From: Polaribacter sp.
GTDB taxonomy: Bacteria > Bacteroidota > Bacteroidia > Flavobacteriales > Flavobacteriaceae
Direction of reading: 5' to 3'
Length of the DNA: 64,000 nt
Assembly: GCA_029250685.1 (NCBI GenBank)
Contig: JAQXEU010000003.1
Coordinates: forward strand, 1-64,000
Position 1 is the first letter of the stretch. Each line of letters starts with the position of its first letter. Below, piece after piece: positions 48,562-58,982 of this stretch. The translations under genes and the position numbers were made by a program. Below the pieces are notes generated by a model. That model was not told the DNA's origin. It worked only from the letters and a program-made list of their open reading frames with translations, and did no database searches.

Positions 48562-49926
48562 TTAGATTGCTTTAATAATATCATGCTTCGTAATAATACT
48601 GTGGCTTCCGTTTTCTAAATCTACTAATACAGCTTGATTTTCTTTTGTAATCAATTTAGAAACCTCTACAATAGAAGCAGACATTTTAACTACAGGATAT
48701 TTAGCGCCCATAACTTCTTTTATAGGTTTGTCTTGAATATCTGTATTTTGCAAATAACTTCTTAACAAATCTGTTTCATCCAAAGAACCAACAAATCCAT
48801 TTATATCTTCAACCGGAATTTGAGAAATTTTAAATTCTCTCATTCTTTCAATTGCGTGTGCAACCAATTCCTCAGTTTTCACAGCAACTAATGGTTTATC
48901 TGAATGATTTTTAATTAAATCTGCAGCAGTTGTAATTTTTTCTTCTAAAAAACCACGTTCACGCATCCATTCGTCATTAAACATTTTTCCAACATATCTA
49001 CTTCCGTGATCGTGAAATAACACAACAACAACATCCTCTTTTGTGAAATGCTCTTTTAGTTGCAATAATCCTTTAATTGCAGAACCCGCAGAATTTCCAA
49101 CAAAGATACCTTCTTCTTTAGCTATCTTTCTTGTATAAACTGCAGCGTCTTTATCTGTTACTTTGGTAAAACCATCAATCACGGAAAAGTCAACATTTTT
49201 TGGTAAAATATCTTCTCCAATTCCTTCTGTGATATAAGGGTAAATTTCATTCTCATCAAAAATTCCAGTTTCATGGTATTTTTTAAATACTGAACCATAC
49301 GTATCTATTCCCCAAACTTTAATATTAGGGTTTTGTTCTTTTAAATATTTAGCTGTTCCAGAAATCGTTCCACCAGTTCCTACACCAACAATAAAATGTG
49401 TGATTTTTCCATCAGTTTGTTCCCAAATCTCAGGTCCAGTTTGCTCATAATGCGTTAAAGCATTTGATGGATTATCATATTGATTTACATACCAAGAATT
49501 TGGAGTTTCTGCCCCTAACCTTTTAGAAACCGAATAATAAGAACGAGGATCATCTGGCTCTACGTTTGTTGGACAAACAACAACTTCTGCTCCAACTGCA
49601 CGTAAAATGTCCATTTTTTCTTTAGATTGTTTATCTGAAATCACAAAAATACATTTGTATCCTTTTATAATTGCAGCTAAAGCTAATCCCATTCCTGTAT
49701 TCCCAGAAGTTCCTTCGATAATTGTTCCACCAGGTTTTAATCTTCCATCTGCTTCTGCATCTTCAACCATCTTTAACGCCATTCTATCCTTAATAGAATT
49801 TCCTGGATTAAACGTTTCTACTTTTGCCAATACTAAAGCATCAACTTCTTTGGTTACAGAATTTAACTTTACTAAAGGTGTATTACCAATAGTTTCTAAT
49901 ATATTTTTTGCGTATTTCATTGTCAA
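48562..49926 (-). CDS. Cystathionine beta-synthase / cysteine synthase with CBS domains
   Basis: IGNTPLVKLNSVTK, NPGNSIKDRMAL, EGTSGNTGMGLALAA, two C-terminal CBS-like repeats. Confidence 0.92.
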   Translation of the reverse strand: MTMKYAKNILETIGNTPLVKLNSVTKEVDALVLAKVETFNPGNSIKDRMALKMVEDAEADGRLKPGGTIIEGTSGNTGMGLALAAIIKGYKCIFVISDKQSKEKMDILRAVGAEVVVCPTNVEPDDPRSYYSVSKRLGAETPNSWYVNQYDNPSNALTHYEQTGPEIWEQTDGKITHFIVGVGTGGTISGTAKYLKEQNPNIKVWGIDTYGSVFKKYHETGIFDENEIYPYITEGIGEDILPKNVDFSVIDGFTKVTDKDAAVYTRKIAKEEGIFVGNSAGSAIKGLLQLKEHFTKEDVVVVLFHDHGSRYVGKMFNDEWMRERGFLEEKITTAADLIKNHSDKPLVAVKTEELVAHAIERMREFKISQIPVEDINGFVGSLDETDLLRSYLQNTDIQDKPIKEVMGAKYPVVKMSASIVEVSKLITKENQAVLVDLENGSHSIITKHDIIKAI

Positions 49927-49942
49927 ATTTTAAAGTGCAAAT

Positions 49943-51178
49943 TTATGCAAATTTAATTGACTTTACAGGGTTGATTTTAGTAATGATAACTGAAGGAATA
50001 ATTAACATTAAGAAACATAAAATTAAGGTTCCAATATTTAAAATTAATATAGTGAAAAGATGAATTGTAACAGGAACTGTTGAAACATAATATGTTGTTG
50101 GATCTAGTTTGATAAACCCAAACTGTTGTTGTAATACTAATAGTACAATTCCGATCAAATTTCCCCAGAACAACCCTTTTAATATAAGATACCCTGCATT
50201 GTATAAAAAGATTTTTCGGACACTCCAATTATCGCTTCCCAATGCTTTTAGAATTCCGACCATTTGTACTCTTTCTAAAATTAAAACGAGTAATGCAGTT
50301 ATCATGTTGATACTGGCAACTAAAATCATAATTCCAATAATAAACCACACATTATTATCAAACAACTCAATCCATTCAAAAATAAATGAATAATTTTCTA
50401 CAATTGTATTGCTGTTAAGCGTTGAACCAATCTCAGCATAAATCTCATTTCCTTTTTGTTCGATCTCATCAAAATCATCAATCAAAACTTCAAAACCTCC
50501 AATTTGATTCTCACTCCATTTATTAGAACGTTGTACTTCATTAATATCGCCAATAACCATGTTTTTATCAAACTGATTAAAGCCGGTATCATAAATTCCG
50601 ACAATAATTAATTTATATCTACTTGGTAATTTATTTTTGGTTGATTTTAAGAAGAAAACATTGATCGTATCGTTTAATTTTAAGTTCAATCTATTCAACA
50701 ACGTTCTAGATAATAATACATCTCTAACTCTTGTTTGATTAAAATTTGGCAATCTTCCTTCTACTAAATATTCTGTAAAAAAAGACCAATCGTAATCTGT
50801 AGAAACCCCTTTAAAAACGATGCCTTCAAAATCAGTTGCAGTTCTAATCAACCCTGCTTTATTCGCGAAAATCTGAACGTTTTTTATGCCTTTAATATTT
50901 TTAAACGCTGGATAGAAGTCTTGGTTTTTATCAATCGGATTTATAGAAACCTCAGAATTATTGTCATCATAATTTGTAATTTGAACATATCCTTTAAAAC
51001 CAGAAACTTTATCTCTAATTTTATGTTGCATTCCGCTACCAGTTGCAATAGAAATCATCATGATAATAATTCCCAATGCAATTGCAGTGATTGCAATTTT
51101 TATTATTGGAGATGAAATGCTATTTTTATACTCTTTACCAGCAATAATACGTTTAGCAATAAATAACTCGTAATTCAA
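49943..51178 (-). CDS. FtsX-like ABC permease (LolC/E-like)
   Basis: Start moved to TTG 51178-51176 (NYELFIAKRIIAGKEYKNSISSPIIKIAITAIALGIIIMMISIATGSGMQHKIRDKV); C-terminal FtsX TM block. Confidence 0.85.
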   Translation of the reverse strand: MNYELFIAKRIIAGKEYKNSISSPIIKIAITAIALGIIIMMISIATGSGMQHKIRDKVSGFKGYVQITNYDDNNSEVSINPIDKNQDFYPAFKNIKGIKNVQIFANKAGLIRTATDFEGIVFKGVSTDYDWSFFTEYLVEGRLPNFNQTRVRDVLLSRTLLNRLNLKLNDTINVFFLKSTKNKLPSRYKLIIVGIYDTGFNQFDKNMVIGDINEVQRSNKWSENQIGGFEVLIDDFDEIEQKGNEIYAEIGSTLNSNTIVENYSFIFEWIELFDNNVWFIIGIMILVASINMITALLVLILERVQMVGILKALGSDNWSVRKIFLYNAGYLILKGLFWGNLIGIVLLVLQQQFGFIKLDPTTYYVSTVPVTIHLFTILILNIGTLILCFLMLIIPSVIITKINPVKSIKFA

Positions 51179-51182
51179 ATTT

Positions 51183-52355
51183 ATGATTCCATTAGTTCGT
51201 TTCAAAAATACATATTTAATCTTATTCTTAAGCATTTGTTTTGGCTTCACTTCTTGTGCGCAAAATGCAACTGAAATTAAAGTTTCAGCTGAGCAAACTG
51301 AATTATATCTCAATTTATTAAAAGGAAAAAACATTGCTGTTGTTGCGAATCAAACATCTGTTATTCATAAAACTCATTTAATTGATAGTTTACTTTCATT
51401 AAATGTTGGAATTAAAAAAGTATTTGCTCCAGAACATGGTTTTAGAGGAAAGGCAGATGCAGGTGAACATGTTGACGATGGCTTTGATACTAAAACGGGT
51501 TTACCCGTTTTTTCTTTACATGGAAAAAGTAAAAAACCTTCTGACGAACAATTAAAAGGAATAGATGTCATTGTTTTTGATATTCAAGATGTTGGCGCGC
51601 GTTTTTACACATACATTTCAACTTTACATTTTGTCATGGAAGCTGCTGCTGAAAACGGAATTCCGGTTATTGTTTTAGACAGACCAAATCCGAATGGGCA
51701 TTATGTTGATGGACCGGTTCTAGAAATGAAACATACAAGTTTTCTTGGAAAACATCCAGTTCCTTTAGTTTACGGAATGACCATTGGCGAATATGGGCAA
51801 ATGATAAACGGAGAGAAATGGTTGAAAAATGGCATTCAATGTGATTTAACGATTATTCCGTTGAAAAATTACACACATGATTCTGAGTATAGTCTAACTA
51901 TAAGACCATCACCAAATTTACCAAATGATAAATCTATAAACCTGTACCCAAGTTTAGGTTTTTTTGAAGGAACCATTATCAATGCAGGAAGAGGAACTGA
52001 ATTTCAATTTCAACGATATGGCGCTTCTTTTTTTCCGAAAAATAACTTCAGCTACACACCAATGCCAAATTTTGGATCTAAATACCCAAAACAGAAAGGG
52101 AAATTGTGTTATGGTGTAGATTTAAGGAACATAAAAAAACTAAGTGCTATCAACTTAGAATGGTTAATTGAAGCATATCAAAAAACGCCCAAAACAGAAA
52201 AATTCTTTGGAAACACATTTACAATTCATGCTGGAAATACAAAATTGCAGCAAAAAATTGAGGAAGGTTTAAGCGCTAAAGAAATTAGAAAAACTTGGCA
52301 AAAAGATTTGTCAAAGTTTAAAAAAATCAGAAAAAATTATTTAATATACAACTAA
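51183..52355 (+). CDS. DUF1343 domain secreted protein
   Basis: VVANQTSVI, FAPEHGFRGKADAGEHV, DVIVFDIQDVGARFYTYISTLHFVMEAAAE, DRPNPNGHYVDGPVLE. Confidence 0.92.
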   Translation: MIPLVRFKNTYLILFLSICFGFTSCAQNATEIKVSAEQTELYLNLLKGKNIAVVANQTSVIHKTHLIDSLLSLNVGIKKVFAPEHGFRGKADAGEHVDDGFDTKTGLPVFSLHGKSKKPSDEQLKGIDVIVFDIQDVGARFYTYISTLHFVMEAAAENGIPVIVLDRPNPNGHYVDGPVLEMKHTSFLGKHPVPLVYGMTIGEYGQMINGEKWLKNGIQCDLTIIPLKNYTHDSEYSLTIRPSPNLPNDKSINLYPSLGFFEGTIINAGRGTEFQFQRYGASFFPKNNFSYTPMPNFGSKYPKQKGKLCYGVDLRNIKKLSAINLEWLIEAYQKTPKTEKFFGNTFTIHAGNTKLQQKIEEGLSAKEIRKTWQKDLSKFKKIRKNYLIYN

Positions 52356-52356
52356 C

Positions 52357-53451
52357 ATGAAAAAATCAATCATTCTATTATTCGCATTTGTATTCTTTAT
52401 TTCTTGTAACACAAAAGATTCTGCAACGCAACAAAAAATTGACAATGCAAATGCTGTCGCTGAACAATTTTTAATTGATCAACAAATACCAGGAATGGCA
52501 ATTTCTGTTTCTCAAAAAGGAAAAATGATATGGTCTAAAGGATTTGGTTATGCTGATGTTGCAGCCAAGAAAAAAGTAGACCCAAGAAATACACAATTTA
52601 GAGTTGCAAGTATTTCTAAAACATTAACGGCACTCGCCATGGCAAAATTAGTTGAGGAAGAGAAATTAGACTTAAATGCAAGTATATATACTTATGTTCC
52701 TGATTTCCCTAAAAAGAAATACGATTTTACCGTAAAACAAGTTGGCGGTCATATTGCTGGGATTAGACATTATGATTACACAAATAATGAGAAAGAACTA
52801 TTTAATATTAAAAAAATGTCGATTGTTGAAGGCTTAGATATTTTCAAAAATGATTCCCTTTTGTTTAAACCAGGAAGTAAGTATAGTTATAGTACTTATG
52901 GGTGGAATCTTTTAAGTGTTGTTACACAAAATGCTGCTAAAACAGATTTTAATGAATACATGAATGCTACTGTTTTTAGCCCATTAAAAATGAAACACAC
53001 AACGCTAGGTTTAGTAGACAAAGAAATGCCAAACAGAACTGCTTTTTACATTAAAGAAATTGGCAAAGAAAACGGTAAAGTAATTTTAGGTCCAAAGGTG
53101 AGTAATGAATACAAAGCTGCTGGAGGTGGATTTATTTCTACTACCGAAGATTTAATTTTATTTGGAAAAGAAATCATATCTCCAACCATAGTTTCTAAGA
53201 ACACACTTGATGAGTTTGTAACATCTCAAGAAACTGACGATGGTAAAAAAACCAATTACGGAATAGGTTTTGGCGTGGCAAAAGTTAAAAACAACACCTT
53301 ACGTTATAGCCATTCTGGTGGTGGAATTGGCGCAACAGCATTCTTATTAATCTACCCTGAAAAAGAATTAGTAATTACAATTCTTACAAATTTATCACAA
53401 GTAAAAATTAGGGATTTGGTTGGTGAGTTAGAGGATGTTTTTATTGAGTAA
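52357..53451 (+). CDS. Serine hydrolase, beta-lactamase/class C-like lipoprotein
   Basis: FRVASISKTLTALAMAKLVEE (SxxK), YSTYGWNLLS (YxN-like), HSGGGIGATA. Confidence 0.9.
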   Translation: MKKSIILLFAFVFFISCNTKDSATQQKIDNANAVAEQFLIDQQIPGMAISVSQKGKMIWSKGFGYADVAAKKKVDPRNTQFRVASISKTLTALAMAKLVEEEKLDLNASIYTYVPDFPKKKYDFTVKQVGGHIAGIRHYDYTNNEKELFNIKKMSIVEGLDIFKNDSLLFKPGSKYSYSTYGWNLLSVVTQNAAKTDFNEYMNATVFSPLKMKHTTLGLVDKEMPNRTAFYIKEIGKENGKVILGPKVSNEYKAAGGGFISTTEDLILFGKEIISPTIVSKNTLDEFVTSQETDDGKKTNYGIGFGVAKVKNNTLRYSHSGGGIGATAFLLIYPEKELVITILTNLSQVKIRDLVGELEDVFIE

Positions 53452-53465
53452 CTACACTTTTTTAC

Positions 53466-53705
53466 TTAATGCTTCATAGTGGTCAAAATCTTTGTGACTT
53501 CAGGGTTATTTATAAACTTATAATCTCCATCAAAGGTGAACGCATTATTAAAAAATCGAGAAGAGTATATAACCTTTAAAAAAATTGGGTTATTATCTGC
53601 TATGGATAGAGCTTGAGCTTCTTTGAAGCTCTTTACTGTTGTTTGAGATTTTACTTGAATTGTCAAAAACAAGATGGCAATTACAAGTACAATTTTTGAT
53701 TTCAT
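53466..53705 (-). CDS. Small secreted hypothetical protein, 79 aa
   Basis: Signal peptide; SFKEAQALSIADNNPIFLKVIYSSRF; no confident family. Confidence 0.45.
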   Translation of the reverse strand: MKSKIVLVIAILFLTIQVKSQTTVKSFKEAQALSIADNNPIFLKVIYSSRFFNNAFTFDGDYKFINNPEVTKILTTMKH

Positions 53706-53747
53706 ATTCGTTTGGTTTTTAAAAAACTATTCTATTTTAATCAAACA

Positions 53748-54578
53748 TCAGTCCACGTTTGTTGGTTTCCGATAACCTTGAAAAGGTTGCTTTAACAATT
53801 CTACCAAAGATGAATTGGTTTTTTCATCCGGAAAAGTATCAACTCCATACACAATTTTTTCACGCTCTAAATACAGATAGGTGCCAAAAATTCTATCCCA
53901 AATAGAAAAGATATTTCCGTAATTAGAATCTGTATAGGGTAACATATTGTGGTGGTGAATTTTATGCATGTCTGGTGAAATAATTACATAACTCAACGCT
54001 TTATCAACATCTTTATTTATTTTAATATTTGCATGTGTAAACTGCGTAAAAATTAATGACATTGATTGATAAACCATTACAATTGCAATGGGAGCTCCAA
54101 CTACAAAAACACCAAATAACGTAAAGGCAAAACGAATCATACTTTCTAACGGATGATGTCTGTTTGCCGTTGTAGTGTCAACTTTATGATCTGTGTGATG
54201 TACCAAATGAATCATCCAAAGTGGTTTTACTTTATGCTCTACAAAATGCGCTAAATAGGCACCGAAAAAATCTAACAACACCACACCTAAAATAACATAC
54301 AACCATAATGGCATTTCTGGTAACCAATTAATAATTCCGAAATTATTTACCTGAACCCAATCTGCTGATTTTAATAATAAAAAAGCCAATGAAAAATTCA
54401 CAATAATGGTTGTAACCGTAAAAAATAAATTAGGAAAAGCGTGTTTCCATTTTTTATAATTAAATTTAAACAAAGGCAAAGCACCTTCTAGAATCCAAAA
54501 AAAAGTGATTCCACCAACAAGAATTAAACTTCTATGTAAAGACGGAATGGTTTCGAAATAATGTATGATTGTTTCCAA
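53748..54578 (-). CDS. Sterol desaturase/fatty acid hydroxylase family
   Basis: His boxes HFVEHK, HLVHHTDHK, HKIHHHNMLPYTDSNYGNIFSIWDRIFGTY. Confidence 0.92.
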   Translation of the reverse strand: METIIHYFETIPSLHRSLILVGGITFFWILEGALPLFKFNYKKWKHAFPNLFFTVTTIIVNFSLAFLLLKSADWVQVNNFGIINWLPEMPLWLYVILGVVLLDFFGAYLAHFVEHKVKPLWMIHLVHHTDHKVDTTTANRHHPLESMIRFAFTLFGVFVVGAPIAIVMVYQSMSLIFTQFTHANIKINKDVDKALSYVIISPDMHKIHHHNMLPYTDSNYGNIFSIWDRIFGTYLYLEREKIVYGVDTFPDEKTNSSLVELLKQPFQGYRKPTNVD

Positions 54579-54776
54579 AGAGAAATATTTTTCTTAAAAG
54601 TAAGAAAATTATATAATCTAACCTTAAAATTGCTTCATTTTAAAAATTTATGCATTTTTATATTGATTTTATAAAACATTTTGTATGTTTACTAAAATAC
54701 GCAAAAATCAACTCTAAATACATTTAGAATACTAAATTGTGTACTATTTATATAACGATAAAAATTCGAAAAAGTG

Positions 54777-55004
54777 ATGAGTACGGTAGTAGAAAGGGCT
54801 TTAAAATTTGAAGAAACAAGTTTACGAGCATTAACAACAAATCAAAGAATAATAATTTCTAGAGAAGCTAAAGAATTGATCTTAAGCTTAAATGAAATCT
54901 ATAAAGAAGAAAAAGATCCTGCGATTATGGATCAAATGAAAAGGCTAACTTTAATTAAGCAAAAAGTTGAAAAGCGTTTAAAAGGTAAACCAACAAGCTC
55001 ATAA
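54777..55004 (+). CDS. Small conserved-looking helical protein
   Basis: MSTVVERALKFEETSLRALTTNQRIIISREAKELILSLNEIYK; complete ORF; no family assigned. Confidence 0.55.
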   Translation: MSTVVERALKFEETSLRALTTNQRIIISREAKELILSLNEIYKEEKDPAIMDQMKRLTLIKQKVEKRLKGKPTSS

Positions 55005-55014
55005 ATAGAGTTAC

Positions 55015-55551
55015 TTAACTCCTCCTCTTTTTAACTTTAGAAACTAAAGGTAATTTCTTTTTTAATTCCTCAATAATATTATATGCAGCAGGGCAAATTT
55101 CTGTATTGCTTAACGTTAAATCTGTTAATTGAATAAACTTTTTACGGTTTGTATGCGGGTATTCTGAACATGCTTTTGGGCGCACATCGTAAATAAAACA
55201 AGAGTTATCTGATTCATCAAAAAAGTTACAAGGACCAGGCGAATTTAACACCATAAAATCATCCTCATCACGTTCTAAATACTGACTTTCAAAGTTGGCA
55301 ACTTTCATTTTCAAATGCTTAGAAATTCGCTCTACATCTTTCTCTGTAAAAATTGGACTTGTGGTTTTACAACAATTTCCACATGATAAACAATCAGTTC
55401 TTTTAAATTCATTTTCATGCAATTCTTGCATTACATAATCTAAATTTTTAGGTGTTCTTCTTTTTAAGTTGGCAAAATACTTTTTACTTTCTTTTTTTGC
55501 TTCTTCTGCCAATTCTGGCAATTCTGCTAAACGCTTATCCATGTCTTTCAT
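55015..55551 (-). CDS. YkgJ family cysteine cluster protein
   Basis: CLSCGNCCKTTSPIFTEKDVERISKHL, GPCNFFDESDNSCFIYDVRPKACSEYPH. Confidence 0.92.
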   Translation of the reverse strand: MKDMDKRLAELPELAEEAKKESKKYFANLKRRTPKNLDYVMQELHENEFKRTDCLSCGNCCKTTSPIFTEKDVERISKHLKMKVANFESQYLERDEDDFMVLNSPGPCNFFDESDNSCFIYDVRPKACSEYPHTNRKKFIQLTDLTLSNTEICPAAYNIIEELKKKLPLVSKVKKRRS

Positions 55552-55637
55552 ACAGCTGCAAAAATACCATTATTAACAAGAAGAATCATTTTAAATTTCA
55601 TCTATAAAATTTGTCATAAAAAATGAAATAAATTGTG

Positions 55638-55645
55638 TAATTTTG
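55638..55645 (+). promoter_or_regulatory. Bacteroidetes -7 box (TAATTTTG) upstream of argS
   Basis: Matches TAnnTTTG; TTTG ~24 bp upstream; overlaps the ORF-track start, supporting ATG 55667. Confidence 0.5.
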
Positions 55646-55666
55646 GGCTTCAATTTTAAGAAATCA

Positions 55667-57445
55667 ATGAGTATTCAAAATCGTATAGAAACAGCAGTAA
55701 AAAATGGATTTTTAACTTTATATGATGCTGAAATTCCGACCGTAGAATTTCAAGCAACACGTAAAGAGTTTGAAGGAGATATTACTGTGGTTGTTTTTCC
55801 GATGTTGCGCTATAAAAAAGGGAACCCTGTTCAAATCGGAAACGATTTAGGGAATTATATTATAGAAAACATCGAGGAAGTTATCCGATTTAATGTGGTG
55901 AAAGGTTTCTTAAACTTGGTTGTCAATGATGTTTTATATTTAGATGCATTCAAATCTATTTACACAAATGACACTTACGGATTTGTAAAACCATCAAACA
56001 ATAACGATGCTGTTTTGGTAGAATACTCTTCACCAAACACCAACAAACCGTTGCATTTAGGTCACGTTAGAAATAATTTATTAGGATATTCTGTTGCAGA
56101 AATTATTAAAGCATCTGGTAAAAAAGTTTATAAAACACAAATTATAAACGATAGAGGAATTCATATTTGTAAGTCGATGTTGGCTTGGCAAAAATATGGA
56201 AAAGAAGAAACCCCAGCTTCAACTGGGCTCAAAGGTGATAAATTGGTTGGGAATTATTATGTGAAATTCGACCAAGAATACAAGCAAGAAATTACACAAT
56301 TAATAGCTGAAGGAAAAACTGAAGAAGAAGCAAAAAAACAAGCACCATTATTATTAGAAGCACAAGAAATGCTTAAAAAATGGGAAGCAGGAGATGAAAA
56401 AGTTATCGAACTTTGGAAAACTATGAACGCTTGGGTTTATGCAGGATTTGAAACAACTTATAAAAATCTAGGTGTTGATTTTGATTCGTATTATTACGAA
56501 AGCAACACGTATTTATTAGGAAAAGATAATATTGAAGAAGGATTGAAGAATGGCGTTTTCTTTAAGAAAGAAGATGGTTCTGTTTGGATTGACTTAACAG
56601 AAGATGGTTTAGATGAAAAAATCGTGTTGCGTTCAGATGGAACAGCAGTTTATATGACGCAAGATATTGGAACTGCAATTCAGCGTTCTAAAGATTATCC
56701 AGATGTAAACGGAATGGTTTATACGGTTGGAAATGAACAGGATTATCATTTTAAGGTATTGTTTTTAATCTTAAAAAAATTAGGTTACACTTGGGCTGAT
56801 GAATTGTTTCATTTAAGTTACGGAATGGTAGATTTACCTTCTGGGAAAATGAAATCTAGAGAAGGAACTGTTGTTGATGCTGATGAGTTAATGGCAGAAA
56901 TGACATCAACTGCTAAAGCTTTATCGCAAGAACTAGGAAAGTTAGACGGTTATTCTGAAAAAGAAAAAGAAGCATTATATAATACGATTGGTTTAGGCGC
57001 TTTAAAATATTACATCTTAAAAGTTGATCCTAGAAAACGAATTTTATTCGACCCAAAAGAATCTGTAGATTTTCAAGGAAATACTGGTCCTTTTATTCAA
57101 TATACTTATGCAAGAATTCAATCAATCTTACGCAAAGCTACTTTTGATCATTCTCAAGAAATAAGTGGAATTGAATTACACGAAAAAGAAAAAGAGTTGA
57201 TAAAGATAATTGAAAACTACCCTGAAGTGATTCAGTTAGCAGCGGCAAATCATTCTCCAGCGTTAATCGCAAATTACACCTATGACTTGGTTAAAGAATT
57301 TAATTCTTTTTACCAAAATGTATCTATTTTAGGAGAGGAAAATCAAGATAAAAAAACACTAAGAGTTCAATTATCTAAAAAAGTAAGTGATATTATAAAA
57401 TCAGCATTCTCTCTATTAGGAATTAATGTCCCTGAGAGGATGTAA
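55667..57445 (+). CDS. argS: Arginine--tRNA ligase
   Basis: VEYSSPNTNKPLHLGHVRNNLLG, MKSREGTVVDADEL, GALKYYILKVDPRKRILFDP. Confidence 0.96.
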   Translation: MSIQNRIETAVKNGFLTLYDAEIPTVEFQATRKEFEGDITVVVFPMLRYKKGNPVQIGNDLGNYIIENIEEVIRFNVVKGFLNLVVNDVLYLDAFKSIYTNDTYGFVKPSNNNDAVLVEYSSPNTNKPLHLGHVRNNLLGYSVAEIIKASGKKVYKTQIINDRGIHICKSMLAWQKYGKEETPASTGLKGDKLVGNYYVKFDQEYKQEITQLIAEGKTEEEAKKQAPLLLEAQEMLKKWEAGDEKVIELWKTMNAWVYAGFETTYKNLGVDFDSYYYESNTYLLGKDNIEEGLKNGVFFKKEDGSVWIDLTEDGLDEKIVLRSDGTAVYMTQDIGTAIQRSKDYPDVNGMVYTVGNEQDYHFKVLFLILKKLGYTWADELFHLSYGMVDLPSGKMKSREGTVVDADELMAEMTSTAKALSQELGKLDGYSEKEKEALYNTIGLGALKYYILKVDPRKRILFDPKESVDFQGNTGPFIQYTYARIQSILRKATFDHSQEISGIELHEKEKELIKIIENYPEVIQLAAANHSPALIANYTYDLVKEFNSFYQNVSILGEENQDKKTLRVQLSKKVSDIIKSAFSLLGINVPERM

Positions 57446-57453
57446 TAAAATTG

Positions 57454-57461
57454 TAAATTTG
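57454..57461 (+). promoter_or_regulatory. Bacteroidetes -7 box (TAAATTTG) upstream of lpdA
   Basis: Matches TAnnTTTG, 52 bp upstream of ATG 57513. Confidence 0.45.
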
Positions 57462-57512
57462 CAATTCAAACAACATCAAAAACAAATCAAATAACGAATA
57501 AAATTATACACA

Positions 57513-58901
57513 ATGAAATACGACATACTAATTATTGGAAGTGGACCTGGAGGTTATGTTACTGCAATTAGAGCATCTCAATTAGGCTTTAAAGTTGGTG
57601 TAGTAGAAAAAGAAAACTTAGGAGGAATCTGTTTAAATTGGGGTTGTATTCCAACAAAAGCATTATTGAAATCTGCACAAGTGTATGATTATTTAAAGCA
57701 TGTTGATGAATATGGTTTAAAGGCAGAAGCAATCGATAAAGATTTTGAAGCTGTTATAAAAAGAAGTCGTGGTGTTGCAGAAGGAATGAGCAAAGGTGTT
57801 GCTTTTTTAATGAAGAAAAACAAAATCGATATTATTGATGGTTTTGGAAAAATTAAAACAGGAAAAAAAGTTGATGTTACTGCTGAAGATGGAATAGTAA
57901 CAGAATACAGCGCAGATCATATTATTATTGCAACTGGCGCACGTTCTAGAGTATTACCAAACTTACCGCAAGACGGAAAAAAAGTGATTGGCTATAGAGA
58001 AGCTATGAGTTTACCTGAACAACCAAAATCTATGATTGTTGTAGGTTCTGGAGCAATTGGAGTAGAGTTTGCTCATTTTTACAATTCTATGGGAACTGAT
58101 GTTACTATCGTAGAATTCATGCCAAATGTTGTTCCGTTAGAAGATAAAGATGTTTCTAAACAATTTGAGCGCTCTATCAAAAAAGCAGGAATCAAAGTAA
58201 TGACAAATTCTTCAGTAGAGTCTGTTAATACTTCTGGTGATGGCGTTAAAGCAACAGTTAAAACTAAAAAAGGAGAAGAAATTCTAGAAGCGGATATTTT
58301 ATTATCAGCGGTTGGAATTAAAACGAATATTGAAAACATTGGATTAGAAGATGTTGGAATTGTTACTGATAGAGATAAAATTTTAGTAAACGATTTTTAT
58401 CAAACAAATTTACCAGGTTATTATGCTATTGGTGATGTAGTTCCTGGACCAGCATTAGCACACGTTGCTTCTGCAGAAGGAATTACTTGTGTTGAAAAAA
58501 TCGCTGGTTTACATACAGAAGCAATCGATTATGGAAACATTCCTGGTTGTACGTATGCAACTCCAGAAATTGCATCTGTTGGAATGACAGAAGAAAAAGC
58601 AAAAGAAGCTGGTTATGAATTAAAAGTTGGAAAATTCCCTTTTTCTGCTTCAGGAAAAGCAAAAGCAGCTGGAACTCCAGATGGATTTGTAAAAGTGATT
58701 TTTGACGCAAAATACGGAGAATGGTTAGGTTGCCATATGATTGGCGCTGGAGTTACAGACATGATTGCAGAAGCTGTTTTAGGAAGAAAGCTAGAAACTA
58801 CAGGTCATGAAGTGTTAAAAGCGATTCATCCACATCCAACGATGAGTGAAGCGGTAATGGAAGCTGTTGCAGCAGCATATGATGAAGTGATTCACTTATA
58901 A
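57513..58901 (+). CDS. lpdA: Dihydrolipoyl dehydrogenase
   Basis: IIGSGPGGYVTAIRASQLG, GGICLNWGCIPTKALLKSA (redox CxxxxC), HPHPTMSEAVMEA. Confidence 0.96.
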   Translation: MKYDILIIGSGPGGYVTAIRASQLGFKVGVVEKENLGGICLNWGCIPTKALLKSAQVYDYLKHVDEYGLKAEAIDKDFEAVIKRSRGVAEGMSKGVAFLMKKNKIDIIDGFGKIKTGKKVDVTAEDGIVTEYSADHIIIATGARSRVLPNLPQDGKKVIGYREAMSLPEQPKSMIVVGSGAIGVEFAHFYNSMGTDVTIVEFMPNVVPLEDKDVSKQFERSIKKAGIKVMTNSSVESVNTSGDGVKATVKTKKGEEILEADILLSAVGIKTNIENIGLEDVGIVTDRDKILVNDFYQTNLPGYYAIGDVVPGPALAHVASAEGITCVEKIAGLHTEAIDYGNIPGCTYATPEIASVGMTEEKAKEAGYELKVGKFPFSASGKAKAAGTPDGFVKVIFDAKYGEWLGCHMIGAGVTDMIAEAVLGRKLETTGHEVLKAIHPHPTMSEAVMEAVAAAYDEVIHL

Positions 58902-58925
58902 GATCCTAGAAACAATATATTTATT

Positions 58926-58957
58926 AAAAACCGAAGTTTAACTGCTTCGGTTTTTTT
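58926..58957 (+). terminator. Intrinsic terminator
   Basis: AAAAACCGAAG-N8-CTTCGGTTTTTTT. Confidence 0.85.
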
Positions 58958-58982
58958 ATATTTGAAACTTCAATAATTTTCT

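Noticed and set aside
48365-48565. 66-aa + strand ORF between lipA and cbs
   Set aside because: Contains the sigma-54 promoter and runs through the terminator hairpin; no RBS or family resemblance, so interpreted as non-coding.
58079-58710. Minus-strand ORFs in lpdA
   Set aside because: Shadow ORFs of a strong coding gene.
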